Program-made: the position numbers and the translations under genes
The notes under the pieces: generated by a model
What the model was told of the DNA's origin: nothing
The model's input: only the letters and a program-made list of their open reading frames with translations
Databases searched by the model: none
From: an uncultured Clostridia bacterium
Lineage (GTDB): Bacteria > Bacillota > Clostridia > UMGS1810
DNA length: 64,000 bases
NCBI GenBank assembly: GCA_934454585.1
Contig: CAKSFP010000010.1
Span: 1 to 64,000, forward strand
Reading direction: 5' to 3'
Shown: in pieces, positions 25,279-34,283 of the stretch
Numbering within the stretch: the stretch's first letter is position 1
Layout: each line of letters starts with the position of its first letter

Positions 25279-26196
25279 TTACAATCTTTCTTCCACCTTG
25301 CGGTTCAGATAAAAATAAAATATTGTAAACACCACAAGTATGATGAAAATAATAACTCCGAGCGCCATCGCCTGACCCGTGGATTTTCCGCCGCTGTTAA
25401 AACCATACTGATACAACTGATAAGACAAAGATGTCGACACTCCGTTTGGTCCGCCTCCGGTAATTGCAAGCGGAAGATCGAGGATCTGGAACACGCCGAT
25501 AATCTGATTTACCAGATTAAGCAGCAAAAGCCCCTCAAGAGCAGGGCGGGTAACATACCATATCCTGCGCAACGGTGTTGCGCCGTCTATAAGAGCCGCC
25601 TCATACACCTCTACGGACACGCCCTGCAATGCAGAAAAATACAAAAGCATAGATCCGCCGAAACCTTTCCATGTGGCATAGAGCATGAGTCCCGGTATGG
25701 TGAATTTGGGGTCATTGAGCCAGGTATACGGCTGCAGACCGAACCTGGTTATAATCATGTTGAGAAGTCCCGTTATGTCGGGATAGTAGATAAAGTACCA
25801 AATGAGCATTGCCGCAATGCCCGGAATAACCGCAGGCAGATATATGATCAACCTCAGTCCGTTCCTGAAATGAACGATTTCATTAAGCATTACCGCTATT
25901 ATAACAGGCGGTAAAAATCCTATTACAAGCGACCACAACACATATTTCACAGTGTTCCAGAGTATGGGTAAAAACTGTGTGTTGGTTATCACCTTGATAT
26001 AATTAGCAAATCCAATAAATTTTGTCGGTGTGTATGCGTTCATCTTAAAAAATGACCACACTGCGCCGAGCACTGTCGGACGCCATACAAAAAGATAGAG
26101 CACAATGACCATTGGTAGCATAAGCACCCATGCATCAATGTTATTGCGGAGCTTAAGTTTTCTTTTGGCGGCGCTTATACCTTTTGATTTTTTCAT
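25279..26196 (-). CDS. ABC sugar-transporter permease (MalF/UgpA type)
   Basis: A 305-residue permease with a basic N terminus and six membrane helices. The first is WVLMLPMVIVLYLFVWRPTV. The EAA loop is EAALIDGATPLRRIWYVTRP. It lies 13 nt before the MalG-type gene and 99 nt after the binding-protein gene. The latter gap carries a long hairpin that could stabilise the upstream message. The substrate class (oligosaccharide) follows from the family and the genes around it. Confidence 0.93.
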   Translation of the reverse strand: MKKSKGISAAKRKLKLRNNIDAWVLMLPMVIVLYLFVWRPTVLGAVWSFFKMNAYTPTKFIGFANYIKVITNTQFLPILWNTVKYVLWSLVIGFLPPVIIAVMLNEIVHFRNGLRLIIYLPAVIPGIAAMLIWYFIYYPDITGLLNMIITRFGLQPYTWLNDPKFTIPGLMLYATWKGFGGSMLLYFSALQGVSVEVYEAALIDGATPLRRIWYVTRPALEGLLLLNLVNQIIGVFQILDLPLAITGGGPNGVSTSLSYQLYQYGFNSGGKSTGQAMALGVIIFIILVVFTIFYFYLNRKVEERL

Positions 26197-26232
26197 GTGT
26201 CACAACTCCTTACATTTGATTGATAAATATAA

Positions 26233-26277
26233 CGGACGAATGCAAAAACAAATTATATGCTATTTAACATTCGTCCG
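26233..26277 (-). other. Stem-loop between binding-protein and permease genes
   Basis: Perfect 10-bp arms CGGACGAATG (26233-26242) and CATTCGTCCG (26268-26277) with a 25-nt AT-rich loop lie just after the binding-protein stop. There is no T-run directly after it, so it is better explained as an mRNA-stabilising or partial-readthrough element than a full terminator. Confidence 0.6.
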
Positions 26278-26295
26278 AAATGAAGTTAATTAAAA

Positions 26296-27699
26296 TTAAT
26301 AATCAATAGTGTCAAGATAATCCTTCTGGAAATCAGCATTCGCTTTTGCAAGCACTGCCGAACAGTCGGCATTTTTGTCGGTGATAACTTCCTGTATGCA
26401 CTTATCCAACACTTCATAAAGCTGTTGAGCGCAAACGGGTTCCTCGGGACGAATCTCTGCTGCGCAATCAGCCACAAAATCATTATATAACTTTACATGG
26501 TTAATGTTTATATTGGCATTTTTGTCAATATAATCATTCTGAAATTTGACTGCATCGCTGTCATTGCTCCAAATGGAGAATCCATGTGTGCCGACGAGTT
26601 GATTATTTTCAAGTTTTTCGTTGATTGTTCTCTCGGTGTTTTTCTTAAACTCATCAGTTGCTTTATAAATGTTGCTCATCTCAAGCCAACGGACAGCTGC
26701 GTCAATCTGATCGTTTGTGGCACCGTTCTTAACATAGCTTACCTTACCGCCAAGAAGCGTAACATGTTTCTTTGGGCCGGCAGGCATTGCCACAACGCCT
26801 ATTGAATTGCAATTCATACCGTATTTAGCCATACTACCCGGTGTGCCGCCCGTACCGATTCTCATTGCGCCGTTACCTGTTGCAAAAAGTTTATCCCATT
26901 CATCATAGTCTACAAGTGTGTTTGCCGGCAATACATCGTATTTCCACTTAAGATCCTTGATATACTGCAGTGCCGCAGCCGCCTCAGGGCTGTCAAATGT
27001 CGCCTTCCAGTTGCCGTCGGAATCCTGCTCCATAAAGTCAGTTCCGAAAGACCACGCCAGCACGGTGAATATCCATCCGCCGATTTTGCTTGCAGTCGGA
27101 ACAATTATGCCCGGTTTGCCGGTAGCCTCTTTAATCTTTACCGCAAAATCCACCACTTCATCCCATGTCTTGGGTTGTTTCGGCGTGCCGTCCGCCTCCA
27201 TAAGGCCGGCTTTCTCAAACATATCTGTATTTACAACCAAACCCATGATATACGCTTCGGTCGGCATGGCATATATCTTGCCGTCTTTGGACACAATGTC
27301 GAGCACAGCTTCATTTATTTGTCCGTCATAACCGCGCTTTTTGAGCACTTCTGAAATGTCTGCCGCATAGTCGGCGTTTGCCACCTGCTCAACCTCGGTA
27401 AACATACTGCGGAATAATGTCGGCAATTGACCTCCGGCAGCCTTTGCATAAAATGTCTTCAGGTCAAACGCCCATGTGTCCGGAGTTATCACGGCATCAG
27501 GATTGTTTGCCTCGTACTCTGCTTTCTGTTTGTTGTAGTTATCAAGGCTTGTGCCCTCCTGAGTGGGCCAGCCGCCGATAGATATCACAGTCCTTCCCTG
27601 TTCGTCCTTATCGGATGTGTCTTTGCCGCATCCGGAAAAGCATGACACGCACATAACCGCCGCCATTGCCATTGAAATAAACCTAAACTTTTTCTTCAT
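26296..27699 (-). CDS. Extracellular solute-binding lipoprotein, family 1 (sugar)
   Basis: A 467-residue lipoprotein that would bind an oligosaccharide outside the membrane and deliver it to the two permeases downstream. The signal peptide ends in a lipobox FSGC with Cys24 as the lipidation site. The mature part is a two-lobed binding protein: TVISIGGWPTQEG begins the first lobe and YDEWDKLFATGNGAMRIGTGG is a typical central segment. The start is the ATG at 27699 with GGAGG upstream; the longer frame includes that site and is rejected. It follows the SLH protein gene by 20 nt. Confidence 0.93.
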   Translation of the reverse strand: MKKKFRFISMAMAAVMCVSCFSGCGKDTSDKDEQGRTVISIGGWPTQEGTSLDNYNKQKAEYEANNPDAVITPDTWAFDLKTFYAKAAGGQLPTLFRSMFTEVEQVANADYAADISEVLKKRGYDGQINEAVLDIVSKDGKIYAMPTEAYIMGLVVNTDMFEKAGLMEADGTPKQPKTWDEVVDFAVKIKEATGKPGIIVPTASKIGGWIFTVLAWSFGTDFMEQDSDGNWKATFDSPEAAAALQYIKDLKWKYDVLPANTLVDYDEWDKLFATGNGAMRIGTGGTPGSMAKYGMNCNSIGVVAMPAGPKKHVTLLGGKVSYVKNGATNDQIDAAVRWLEMSNIYKATDEFKKNTERTINEKLENNQLVGTHGFSIWSNDSDAVKFQNDYIDKNANININHVKLYNDFVADCAAEIRPEEPVCAQQLYEVLDKCIQEVITDKNADCSAVLAKANADFQKDYLDTIDY

Positions 27700-27719
27700 C
27701 TCATTACCTCCGCTTAAAA

Positions 27720-30299
27720 TCATTTATAGGCTATAAACAATGCCGGTACACCGCTTCTCTGCAGCATAAACACTTCAGAGCACGCCGTTCCGTTGTTATA
27801 GTAGGTCAGTATGTCGCCGAGTGTTCCCTGTCTTGCCTTGTTGTTCCTGCGGTTGCTGTCATACACAAGCACAGGTATGCCCTTGGCAGTTATGGATATC
27901 TCGGGATTATTAATGTTTGCCTTGTCATAACTAAGCTTTATCACATCGCCGATAACATCATATGCATAGCCGAATGACGGCGTATAAGACGATGTTGATG
28001 TGGGAGCATTTGTTATACTGTTCTCTATATCCGAATAATCCACAAGTGTAGTCGTATCTTCCACCTCACCGAGCCTGTTCACCTTCACACGGACAATATC
28101 ACCGCCGTCAATGCCCTTTGAACTGAATTTGAAATCTTCTCCCGACAGAAGTTCTACACTTGCCGATCCCTGAAAACCTATCAGACACTCACGCACATCA
28201 CCGTTTCCGCTCACTCTCGATGTAATTTTTTCCACAAGTACAGGATTCGTCCTTCCGTATGTTGCACCGGCGCCTTTGGCTACGACATATTGTTCATAAC
28301 CTACACGGTCATCCGTCTTGTATGATTCGGTATTATATGATGTACTGCCCTCAAGAGTTTTGCTTGAAGCCACATAAAACTCGCTGTCTGCTGCCGAAGA
28401 TATGCTGTCATCTTCGGGGACAAAAAACACCAGAGTGCTGTCATTAACCGCCATTCTCGGACCGAGATAACCGAAAGTAAGGTATTCCTGTCCGGCTTTG
28501 TACGGCACACTTACCGACAGAGCGTCCTTAATGTCATTGTCGTTGCCGTTATTCACCGTGTCAATGTACGATACAAGTCCGTCAGCACCCAATTCAATCA
28601 TTACAAACTGGGGCATAAACAAACCGCTCCTGCATAGCTTTGAAAAGGCTGTCTCTTTGTTGTCATATGGCACACCGTCTATTTTCAGATTATCTCTGCA
28701 TTTGTACACAACCACCTTGCCGTCACTTGTGAGAGTTTTGAGCGAAATATAGTTCTGCATGGATTTTGTCTCGTTCACACCGTCTATCAGATATGCCGGC
28801 GAAAGGGTTGTGCCGGAGATTTTTACATACACTCCCTCACCCTCGGAATTCATATAGATGGTAATCGTCATTCCGGGAGATATCGAGTCATGGGTGCGTA
28901 CCTTGTAATCAATGCCGTTCATTGTCACAGTACAGCTGCCGTTTTCTTCATCGGCCACAGACTGCACTGTTCCCTCAATCTGCTCGGTGCACAGTGATAC
29001 TTCAAGGAATTTTTCATCAAGAGATTTATACACACTGAGGACATTGCCTACAACAATCGTACTCCACGAAACCTCTGCGGCGCCGAGCAATTTCACGCTC
29101 ATTCGGGTGTAATCGTCACTGTCAAGGCTTAGTGAATCACCGCTCAGTTTGTCATAAATGATTTTCTGCTCAGTATCGATTCGCTCTACCACAACATCCT
29201 CATGTGCCCTGACAACAGCCACGGTGTACTTGCCGTCAGACTTGATAAACCTTGCCGTGTAACGGGGCATATTGAATATCTTGTCAACTCCTGCCGTAAC
29301 CGCTCCGCCGTTATATATAACAGTAATATTCCTGGAAAGAGTGATTTTTCTGTCCTTGTCCGAGTCACCGTCGTGATAGGTCAGCACAAAGCTTGTCGGA
29401 TTAAAATCCGCATCATCGTCAACGATTATTTCCTCATAATCCGTCTCGCCCGTAAGTCCTGCCCATATCACTTTTTTCTTGCCGTTTGAGCCGTCATCAA
29501 TATAGAAAATCTCTGTCATCTGTCCCAGATAATCCCCGCACGAAAGTTCAGTGGTATACACGGTACCGTCAAGTTTTATCTCACCCTCGGCAAGTTCGCC
29601 GCCGTCAATATCCACACACTCTGCACCACACAGTATGCCTTGTGCCCGCGCAATATTGTGATTGCAGGTGAGCAGCGTCTCATCTTCGCTCACACGGTAA
29701 GACGCACCGTCGTTTCCGAATGAATACGGCTCGAGTATATTCGCTTTAATTCCGTTGTACAACAGTACAAACATATCTCCGATTGTCAGGGCGCCGCTTG
29801 CGGTCATACCTTCATCAAGCTCCGCCTTCTGAGCCGCCTTTATGTAACCCGCGGGAAAACCTCCGCTGCCTGCCGCATACTGTCTGTAACCAAGCGCATT
29901 GCAGAGCATTGCATAACCTTCGGCAAGCGTAACTGTGTCATCCGGTCGAAAGAGTCCGCCGCCGACACCGCCAAGAACCCCCGACTGCGTGAGCGCGGAA
30001 ATCTCTTTGTATGCCCAATGAGTTGTGTATACATCATAATAATATATCTCACCGCCGGAATACTCGGTCAAATTCATTATCTTTGCAAGCGAAACCGCAA
30101 AATCCGCACGGGTTGCCGCCGTCTCGGGATTCACATTGTAATCATAATAATCGGGAATAAAACCAAATGTCCTCAGTATATCCATAGAACGGTATATTTC
30201 GTCCTCGCGCGCGTTTCGAGAAGAATCGGCGTATGCTCCAAAAGCAGACAAAAGCATTGCAAAAGCCAATATGCAGGCTATGATTTTCTTAAAATTCAT
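27720..30299 (-). CDS. Large secreted SLH-domain protein of unknown function
   Basis: An 859-residue exported protein. Residues 1-24 form a signal peptide. About 30-190 hold SLH repeats (for example AATRADFAVSLAKIMN and WAYKEISALTQSGVLGG with FRPDDTVTLAEGYAML) for wall attachment. The remaining 650 residues are beta-rich with many Asp, Ser and Thr and no motif I recognise as catalytic. It sits directly upstream of the binding-protein gene and 22 nt after another SLH gene, so a role in surface glycan capture is likely. It may also be a structural S-layer component. Confidence 0.8.
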   Translation of the reverse strand: MNFKKIIACILAFAMLLSAFGAYADSSRNAREDEIYRSMDILRTFGFIPDYYDYNVNPETAATRADFAVSLAKIMNLTEYSGGEIYYYDVYTTHWAYKEISALTQSGVLGGVGGGLFRPDDTVTLAEGYAMLCNALGYRQYAAGSGGFPAGYIKAAQKAELDEGMTASGALTIGDMFVLLYNGIKANILEPYSFGNDGASYRVSEDETLLTCNHNIARAQGILCGAECVDIDGGELAEGEIKLDGTVYTTELSCGDYLGQMTEIFYIDDGSNGKKKVIWAGLTGETDYEEIIVDDDADFNPTSFVLTYHDGDSDKDRKITLSRNITVIYNGGAVTAGVDKIFNMPRYTARFIKSDGKYTVAVVRAHEDVVVERIDTEQKIIYDKLSGDSLSLDSDDYTRMSVKLLGAAEVSWSTIVVGNVLSVYKSLDEKFLEVSLCTEQIEGTVQSVADEENGSCTVTMNGIDYKVRTHDSISPGMTITIYMNSEGEGVYVKISGTTLSPAYLIDGVNETKSMQNYISLKTLTSDGKVVVYKCRDNLKIDGVPYDNKETAFSKLCRSGLFMPQFVMIELGADGLVSYIDTVNNGNDNDIKDALSVSVPYKAGQEYLTFGYLGPRMAVNDSTLVFFVPEDDSISSAADSEFYVASSKTLEGSTSYNTESYKTDDRVGYEQYVVAKGAGATYGRTNPVLVEKITSRVSGNGDVRECLIGFQGSASVELLSGEDFKFSSKGIDGGDIVRVKVNRLGEVEDTTTLVDYSDIENSITNAPTSTSSYTPSFGYAYDVIGDVIKLSYDKANINNPEISITAKGIPVLVYDSNRRNNKARQGTLGDILTYYNNGTACSEVFMLQRSGVPALFIAYK

Positions 30300-30321
30300 C
30301 AGTTAATTCTCCTCTCTCGCA

Positions 30322-31947
30322 TTATTTAAGTTTATCGAGCACTGCATAAACAATTTTCGCAGCCTGTGCTCTCGTAGCTGTCGCCTTGGGTTCAAATGTA
30401 GTCTCGCTGACACCGTTTACAACACCCATTCCATACAAAACAGCCACCGCTTCATGCGCATAATCGGATATATCCCCGGCATCGCTGAATTTAAGTTCAG
30501 CCGGTGATCCGGCATTTCCTCGCTGCTTCAGTGCATTGTATATCATCACGCACATATCTTCGCGGGTGATATTCATACCGACTCCGAATTTGCCGTAACC
30601 GATTCCGTTCACAACACCGGCGTTTCTTGCAGCATTTATCCACGAACAATACCATTCTCCGTTTACTGCGTCGGAGAATACATTTTCCGTCACAAGTGAC
30701 GCATCGATACCCATAGCCGACGCAAGAATTTTTGTAAACTGTTCCCTGGTGACATTGTCATCCGGGGCAAACCGTCCGTTGCCGATTCCGTTTACAATAC
30801 CTTTATCGGTGAGCGCAAGTATTGCCTCTGTCGCCCAGTCAACGCCATATATGTCGTTGAACACATTTTCGCCAAGACCTGTCGGCGGCGTCACTGATGA
30901 TATGCCCATATCAAAAGAAGTACCGCCCTTTCTGCCGGATGAACCGCCGCCCGAACCGCCGCCGGACAAATTACCGCCGGAATTTGCCGCAACAGCCTTG
31001 TCATACTCCGACTTAAAGTTTGCCGCAGTGTACGCGTTTCCGGCAAGCGCCGCATAGACACTGTCACTCTCCGTTGTACTGATTCCGAACACACTTCCGT
31101 AAGTCAAAATCACATCTTTTGCCTCGCCGTAACCCTTGGCATATCGCACTCCGGTGAGCACGAGTGCCTTTTGGTACGCTGCTGACCAGTCATCAAGCGT
31201 TTTTAGATTCATACCCGACATAGCCGCAGTAAAATACTTTGCTTCCTCGGCTCCGATTACAATACCGTTATAGTCGGAAACCATCTTATCCGACGGGATA
31301 TACAGTTTGTTCTCAAAACCGTAAATGTTGTCAAGAGCATTTTTATTTATCAGCTGCATTGTCATGTAAGTACAAAATATTTTGCTGTTGTCCGCATTTG
31401 CAACAGAGAGCGGATTTGCCTTGACATACTCCATATAATCCGCAAGTTCATCGGAAAGCACAGTGTCGTCAGTCGGTGCAAAGCCAAAGTTAAGAATACT
31501 GCGTTTGTTATTAATAACATTTGCAAAAGCATCCGAATCACCTGCCGCTGCTGCCGCATTAAGTTCGTCGTATGCCGCCTTCATATCCTCTTGCCGCACA
31601 AGCAAGAGAGTAAATTCCTCGCTCGTGCCGCTCTTTGACACAAGCTTTGCCTTATATTCACCCGATGCGCACCGATATTCCGCAGTAAATTGATATTTGC
31701 CTGCCTTTTCGGCAGTCAGCTGATTATAATAGATCGCATCTCCGGGTGCTGTGTTATCAAAACTTTTACCGTCGCCGAGAATTTGAAATGCCACAATGTC
31801 ATTCATAGTGTCTGTGGTGAAATTCACGGTAACGGAAGTGTTGGCATAATCGTAATCGACATCATATGAAACAGCGGCATATGCCGATGATGCCGAACCG
31901 GCAGCGATAACACAGCTCAAAGCAGTTATTCCGAATATTTTTTTCAT
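30322..31947 (-). CDS. Secreted protein with three C-terminal SLH repeats
   Basis: A 541-residue exported protein. A signal peptide of about 24 residues is followed by a beta-domain (about 25-110), then a helical region with Ala-rich stretches (about 115-320). A Gly/Ser linker (GGGSGGGSSGRKGG) follows, and three SLH repeats make up the last 180 residues: NDIYGVDWATEAILALTDKG, FSDAVNGEWYCSWINAA and FSDAGDISDYAHEAVAV. The helical part resembles repeats seen in wall-bound scaffold proteins but is not identified. It is immediately downstream of a GH39-like enzyme gene that lacks its own SLH domain. Confidence 0.85.
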   Translation of the reverse strand: MKKIFGITALSCVIAAGSASSAYAAVSYDVDYDYANTSVTVNFTTDTMNDIVAFQILGDGKSFDNTAPGDAIYYNQLTAEKAGKYQFTAEYRCASGEYKAKLVSKSGTSEEFTLLLVRQEDMKAAYDELNAAAAAGDSDAFANVINNKRSILNFGFAPTDDTVLSDELADYMEYVKANPLSVANADNSKIFCTYMTMQLINKNALDNIYGFENKLYIPSDKMVSDYNGIVIGAEEAKYFTAAMSGMNLKTLDDWSAAYQKALVLTGVRYAKGYGEAKDVILTYGSVFGISTTESDSVYAALAGNAYTAANFKSEYDKAVAANSGGNLSGGGSGGGSSGRKGGTSFDMGISSVTPPTGLGENVFNDIYGVDWATEAILALTDKGIVNGIGNGRFAPDDNVTREQFTKILASAMGIDASLVTENVFSDAVNGEWYCSWINAARNAGVVNGIGYGKFGVGMNITREDMCVMIYNALKQRGNAGSPAELKFSDAGDISDYAHEAVAVLYGMGVVNGVSETTFEPKATATRAQAAKIVYAVLDKLK

Positions 31948-31957
31948 ATCTGTTCTC

Positions 31958-34246
31958 CTATTTAATGTTTATGTTCACTGATTTCATAAGCGGGGTCATT
32001 TTGTTTGTCCACAGATAAAATCCCATATTTGCGGGAGTGCATTTTAATGTTGTATCTGTAGTCAGGACTGCGGCGCCGTCAACCTGTTCCGACAAGGAGC
32101 AAACAACATCGGCAAGCATTCCGTCCTGTGCATAAAATGCACAATACGCCGCAAGTCCGTCCGTACCCGAATTAAGATTTTTCGGTGAAACCTTCGTCTC
32201 TATCCTTACGGTATCACCGTTTTTAACATCGGCAAGCTTCTCGGAGAAAACCCTGCCGCCGTTTACATAATATACAACATCGACATCGTACTGTGCCCCG
32301 GTCTCAAACAGCTGTGCAACGGCGCGGTTTTTTTCGTTCAGCTGCTCGCCGTCATACACATATATACGATACACACTGCCGATATCATAAGCAAAGCTGA
32401 ATGTGTAGTATCCGTCATAATTTGCAGTTTGCTGATCAACAAAAACAAGACCCGAGTCCGTTTCCGCCGCAAATGTCACTTTGGCGCACGGTGCAGCTGC
32501 GGTACCGCTCACGGTTGCAATGCCGTCTTCTGTCAACACCGTCATCACACCGTCATAATCGGCCGGCCGCGCGAACGACACATATACCGGTTCGACACCG
32601 ATTGAGCGCTCTGCCGTTTCGTTACCGAAAAGATCACATACGCTGACTTCGCTGTCGGCATATGCATGAACGGTTGCAGTGTTGCCGGAATATGTTACAT
32701 ACGGTTCAGAGCCGTTTGCGCAATCATAGGCTATACTCAAATTGCCGTCCGCCGCCGTGCTTTTATTCCAGAGCACGAAGACATTGTCCGCACCGCGGAA
32801 TCTGTATGCACTGATCGAATCGCCGATAGATTTATCCGCATATTCCGTGCCGGTGAGCGCCTTGTTCATGTGTGTAACAGAGATATAGGATGGCTTGGCA
32901 TGACCGTTATATGTAATCATGCCGAATTGCTTTTCCTTATCCGCTATTTTTGAGCCGATCTCGTAATTTGCCAGCGTGTAATAGATAAGCTTCTCTATCT
33001 GTGAATCGCTCTTGCTCATCACACCCATGCGCACAAGGTTTACAGCCTGTTCCTCCTCGGTATATCCGTACCAGTGTCCATGAGAGCTTGTGTCATCGGT
33101 GTACCATGTGGATGACCCAAACTCGGTAAACCATATCGGCATATCAGGCACACCGGCAGAGGCGAAGATTTGCTTAACATTTTGCAAATCATTAAAAAAT
33201 GTTGATTCATCCGTGTACTTGCCGTCATTATGGTACGGGTGGAAGCTTATGGCGTCGATTTTTTCCTTGGCGCCGGGGTACGCAAGCATATCACGGCAAA
33301 AATCCACCGCCTTGGTATCGGGAGAAATGACAACCTGATCTTTCAGCATGGAGTTGAACGCGCCTGCCAGAATTGTTGCATTCGGCTGAGCAGATTTAAC
33401 AGCCTCGCTTGCGGCAATAACCAATTTTGCATACATTGCACCGCTGCAATCGTTTCTGTAAGCAAAACCGTGTATATTCGGTTCGTTCCACACCTCAAAG
33501 GTGCTTATTCTGCCTTTGAAATGCTGTGCGATAAATCTGCAATATTCGGCAAATGCAGCTATTCCCTCATCTGTTGACGGCAATGCGTAGTCTTCGTACA
33601 GCGGATTGCCGAGAGCAAGGCTGAAATAAAGATTTACGCCTTTTCGGCATATATTATTAATCCGCTCGTCAAATTCCGACGGCACTTCATAAACACCTTT
33701 TGTTCTTTCAACAACATCCCAATTGCAGCTGACTCGTGTCCAGCCAAAGCCGGCATTCTTCAGCAGTGAGTTTACATCGTCTATCCGAGTCAAATCCTCT
33801 CGAGGATAACCCACCCCAATGTCATCCGACATCTTATCAACTTTTACCGATATGGCAAATCTGTCTTCATAAAAATAGCTTCTGCCTCCGCAAAATAATT
33901 TTGCCTTTATGGTATACACATCATATTTTATATCAATTGACGGTGTGTACGGATTTGTGATAGTCGATTTTTTGTCTATCACAAAACACGGTATATGCTC
34001 TGCTTTGATCTGCACACCGTCACCGTCATAAATTGTATAAAATATGTCGGCTGTAATCGCCGTGTTTCCGTTGTTTTTAATTGTCATATAAAATGTCGGC
34101 AATGTGCCGTAATACACCTTGGTGCCGGACTGCGTAAAGCTTACGCAGTCCGCACCGGGTGCGGCCGCCGCATTGACCATGCCGAGCGGCACCATGCACA
34201 TAAGCAGACACAAAATTAAGGCAATTCGTCGTGTGTGCTTTTGCAT
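31958..34246 (-). CDS. Secreted clan-A glycoside hydrolase (GH39-like)
   Basis: A 762-residue exported enzyme. The signal peptide covers about residues 1-27, a beta-domain about 30-140, then a TIM barrel from about 145 to 500. Acid/base Glu255 lies in EVWNEPN (251-257) and nucleophile Glu375 in WFTEFGSS (372-379), the pattern of clan GH-A families such as GH39. A further strand motif is ISFHPYH. C-terminal beta-domains follow. The start is the ATG at 34246 after GGGAGG; a Met four codons earlier lies in that site. The substrate is unknown; beta-xylosides, glucuronides or mixed glycans are options. SLH anchoring may be provided by neighbours. Confidence 0.87.
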   Translation of the reverse strand: MQKHTRRIALILCLLMCMVPLGMVNAAAAPGADCVSFTQSGTKVYYGTLPTFYMTIKNNGNTAITADIFYTIYDGDGVQIKAEHIPCFVIDKKSTITNPYTPSIDIKYDVYTIKAKLFCGGRSYFYEDRFAISVKVDKMSDDIGVGYPREDLTRIDDVNSLLKNAGFGWTRVSCNWDVVERTKGVYEVPSEFDERINNICRKGVNLYFSLALGNPLYEDYALPSTDEGIAAFAEYCRFIAQHFKGRISTFEVWNEPNIHGFAYRNDCSGAMYAKLVIAASEAVKSAQPNATILAGAFNSMLKDQVVISPDTKAVDFCRDMLAYPGAKEKIDAISFHPYHNDGKYTDESTFFNDLQNVKQIFASAGVPDMPIWFTEFGSSTWYTDDTSSHGHWYGYTEEEQAVNLVRMGVMSKSDSQIEKLIYYTLANYEIGSKIADKEKQFGMITYNGHAKPSYISVTHMNKALTGTEYADKSIGDSISAYRFRGADNVFVLWNKSTAADGNLSIAYDCANGSEPYVTYSGNTATVHAYADSEVSVCDLFGNETAERSIGVEPVYVSFARPADYDGVMTVLTEDGIATVSGTAAAPCAKVTFAAETDSGLVFVDQQTANYDGYYTFSFAYDIGSVYRIYVYDGEQLNEKNRAVAQLFETGAQYDVDVVYYVNGGRVFSEKLADVKNGDTVRIETKVSPKNLNSGTDGLAAYCAFYAQDGMLADVVCSLSEQVDGAAVLTTDTTLKCTPANMGFYLWTNKMTPLMKSVNINIK

Positions 34247-34283
34247 ATATCCTCCCATAAATTTATTAAGGTGACTTGAAAGC

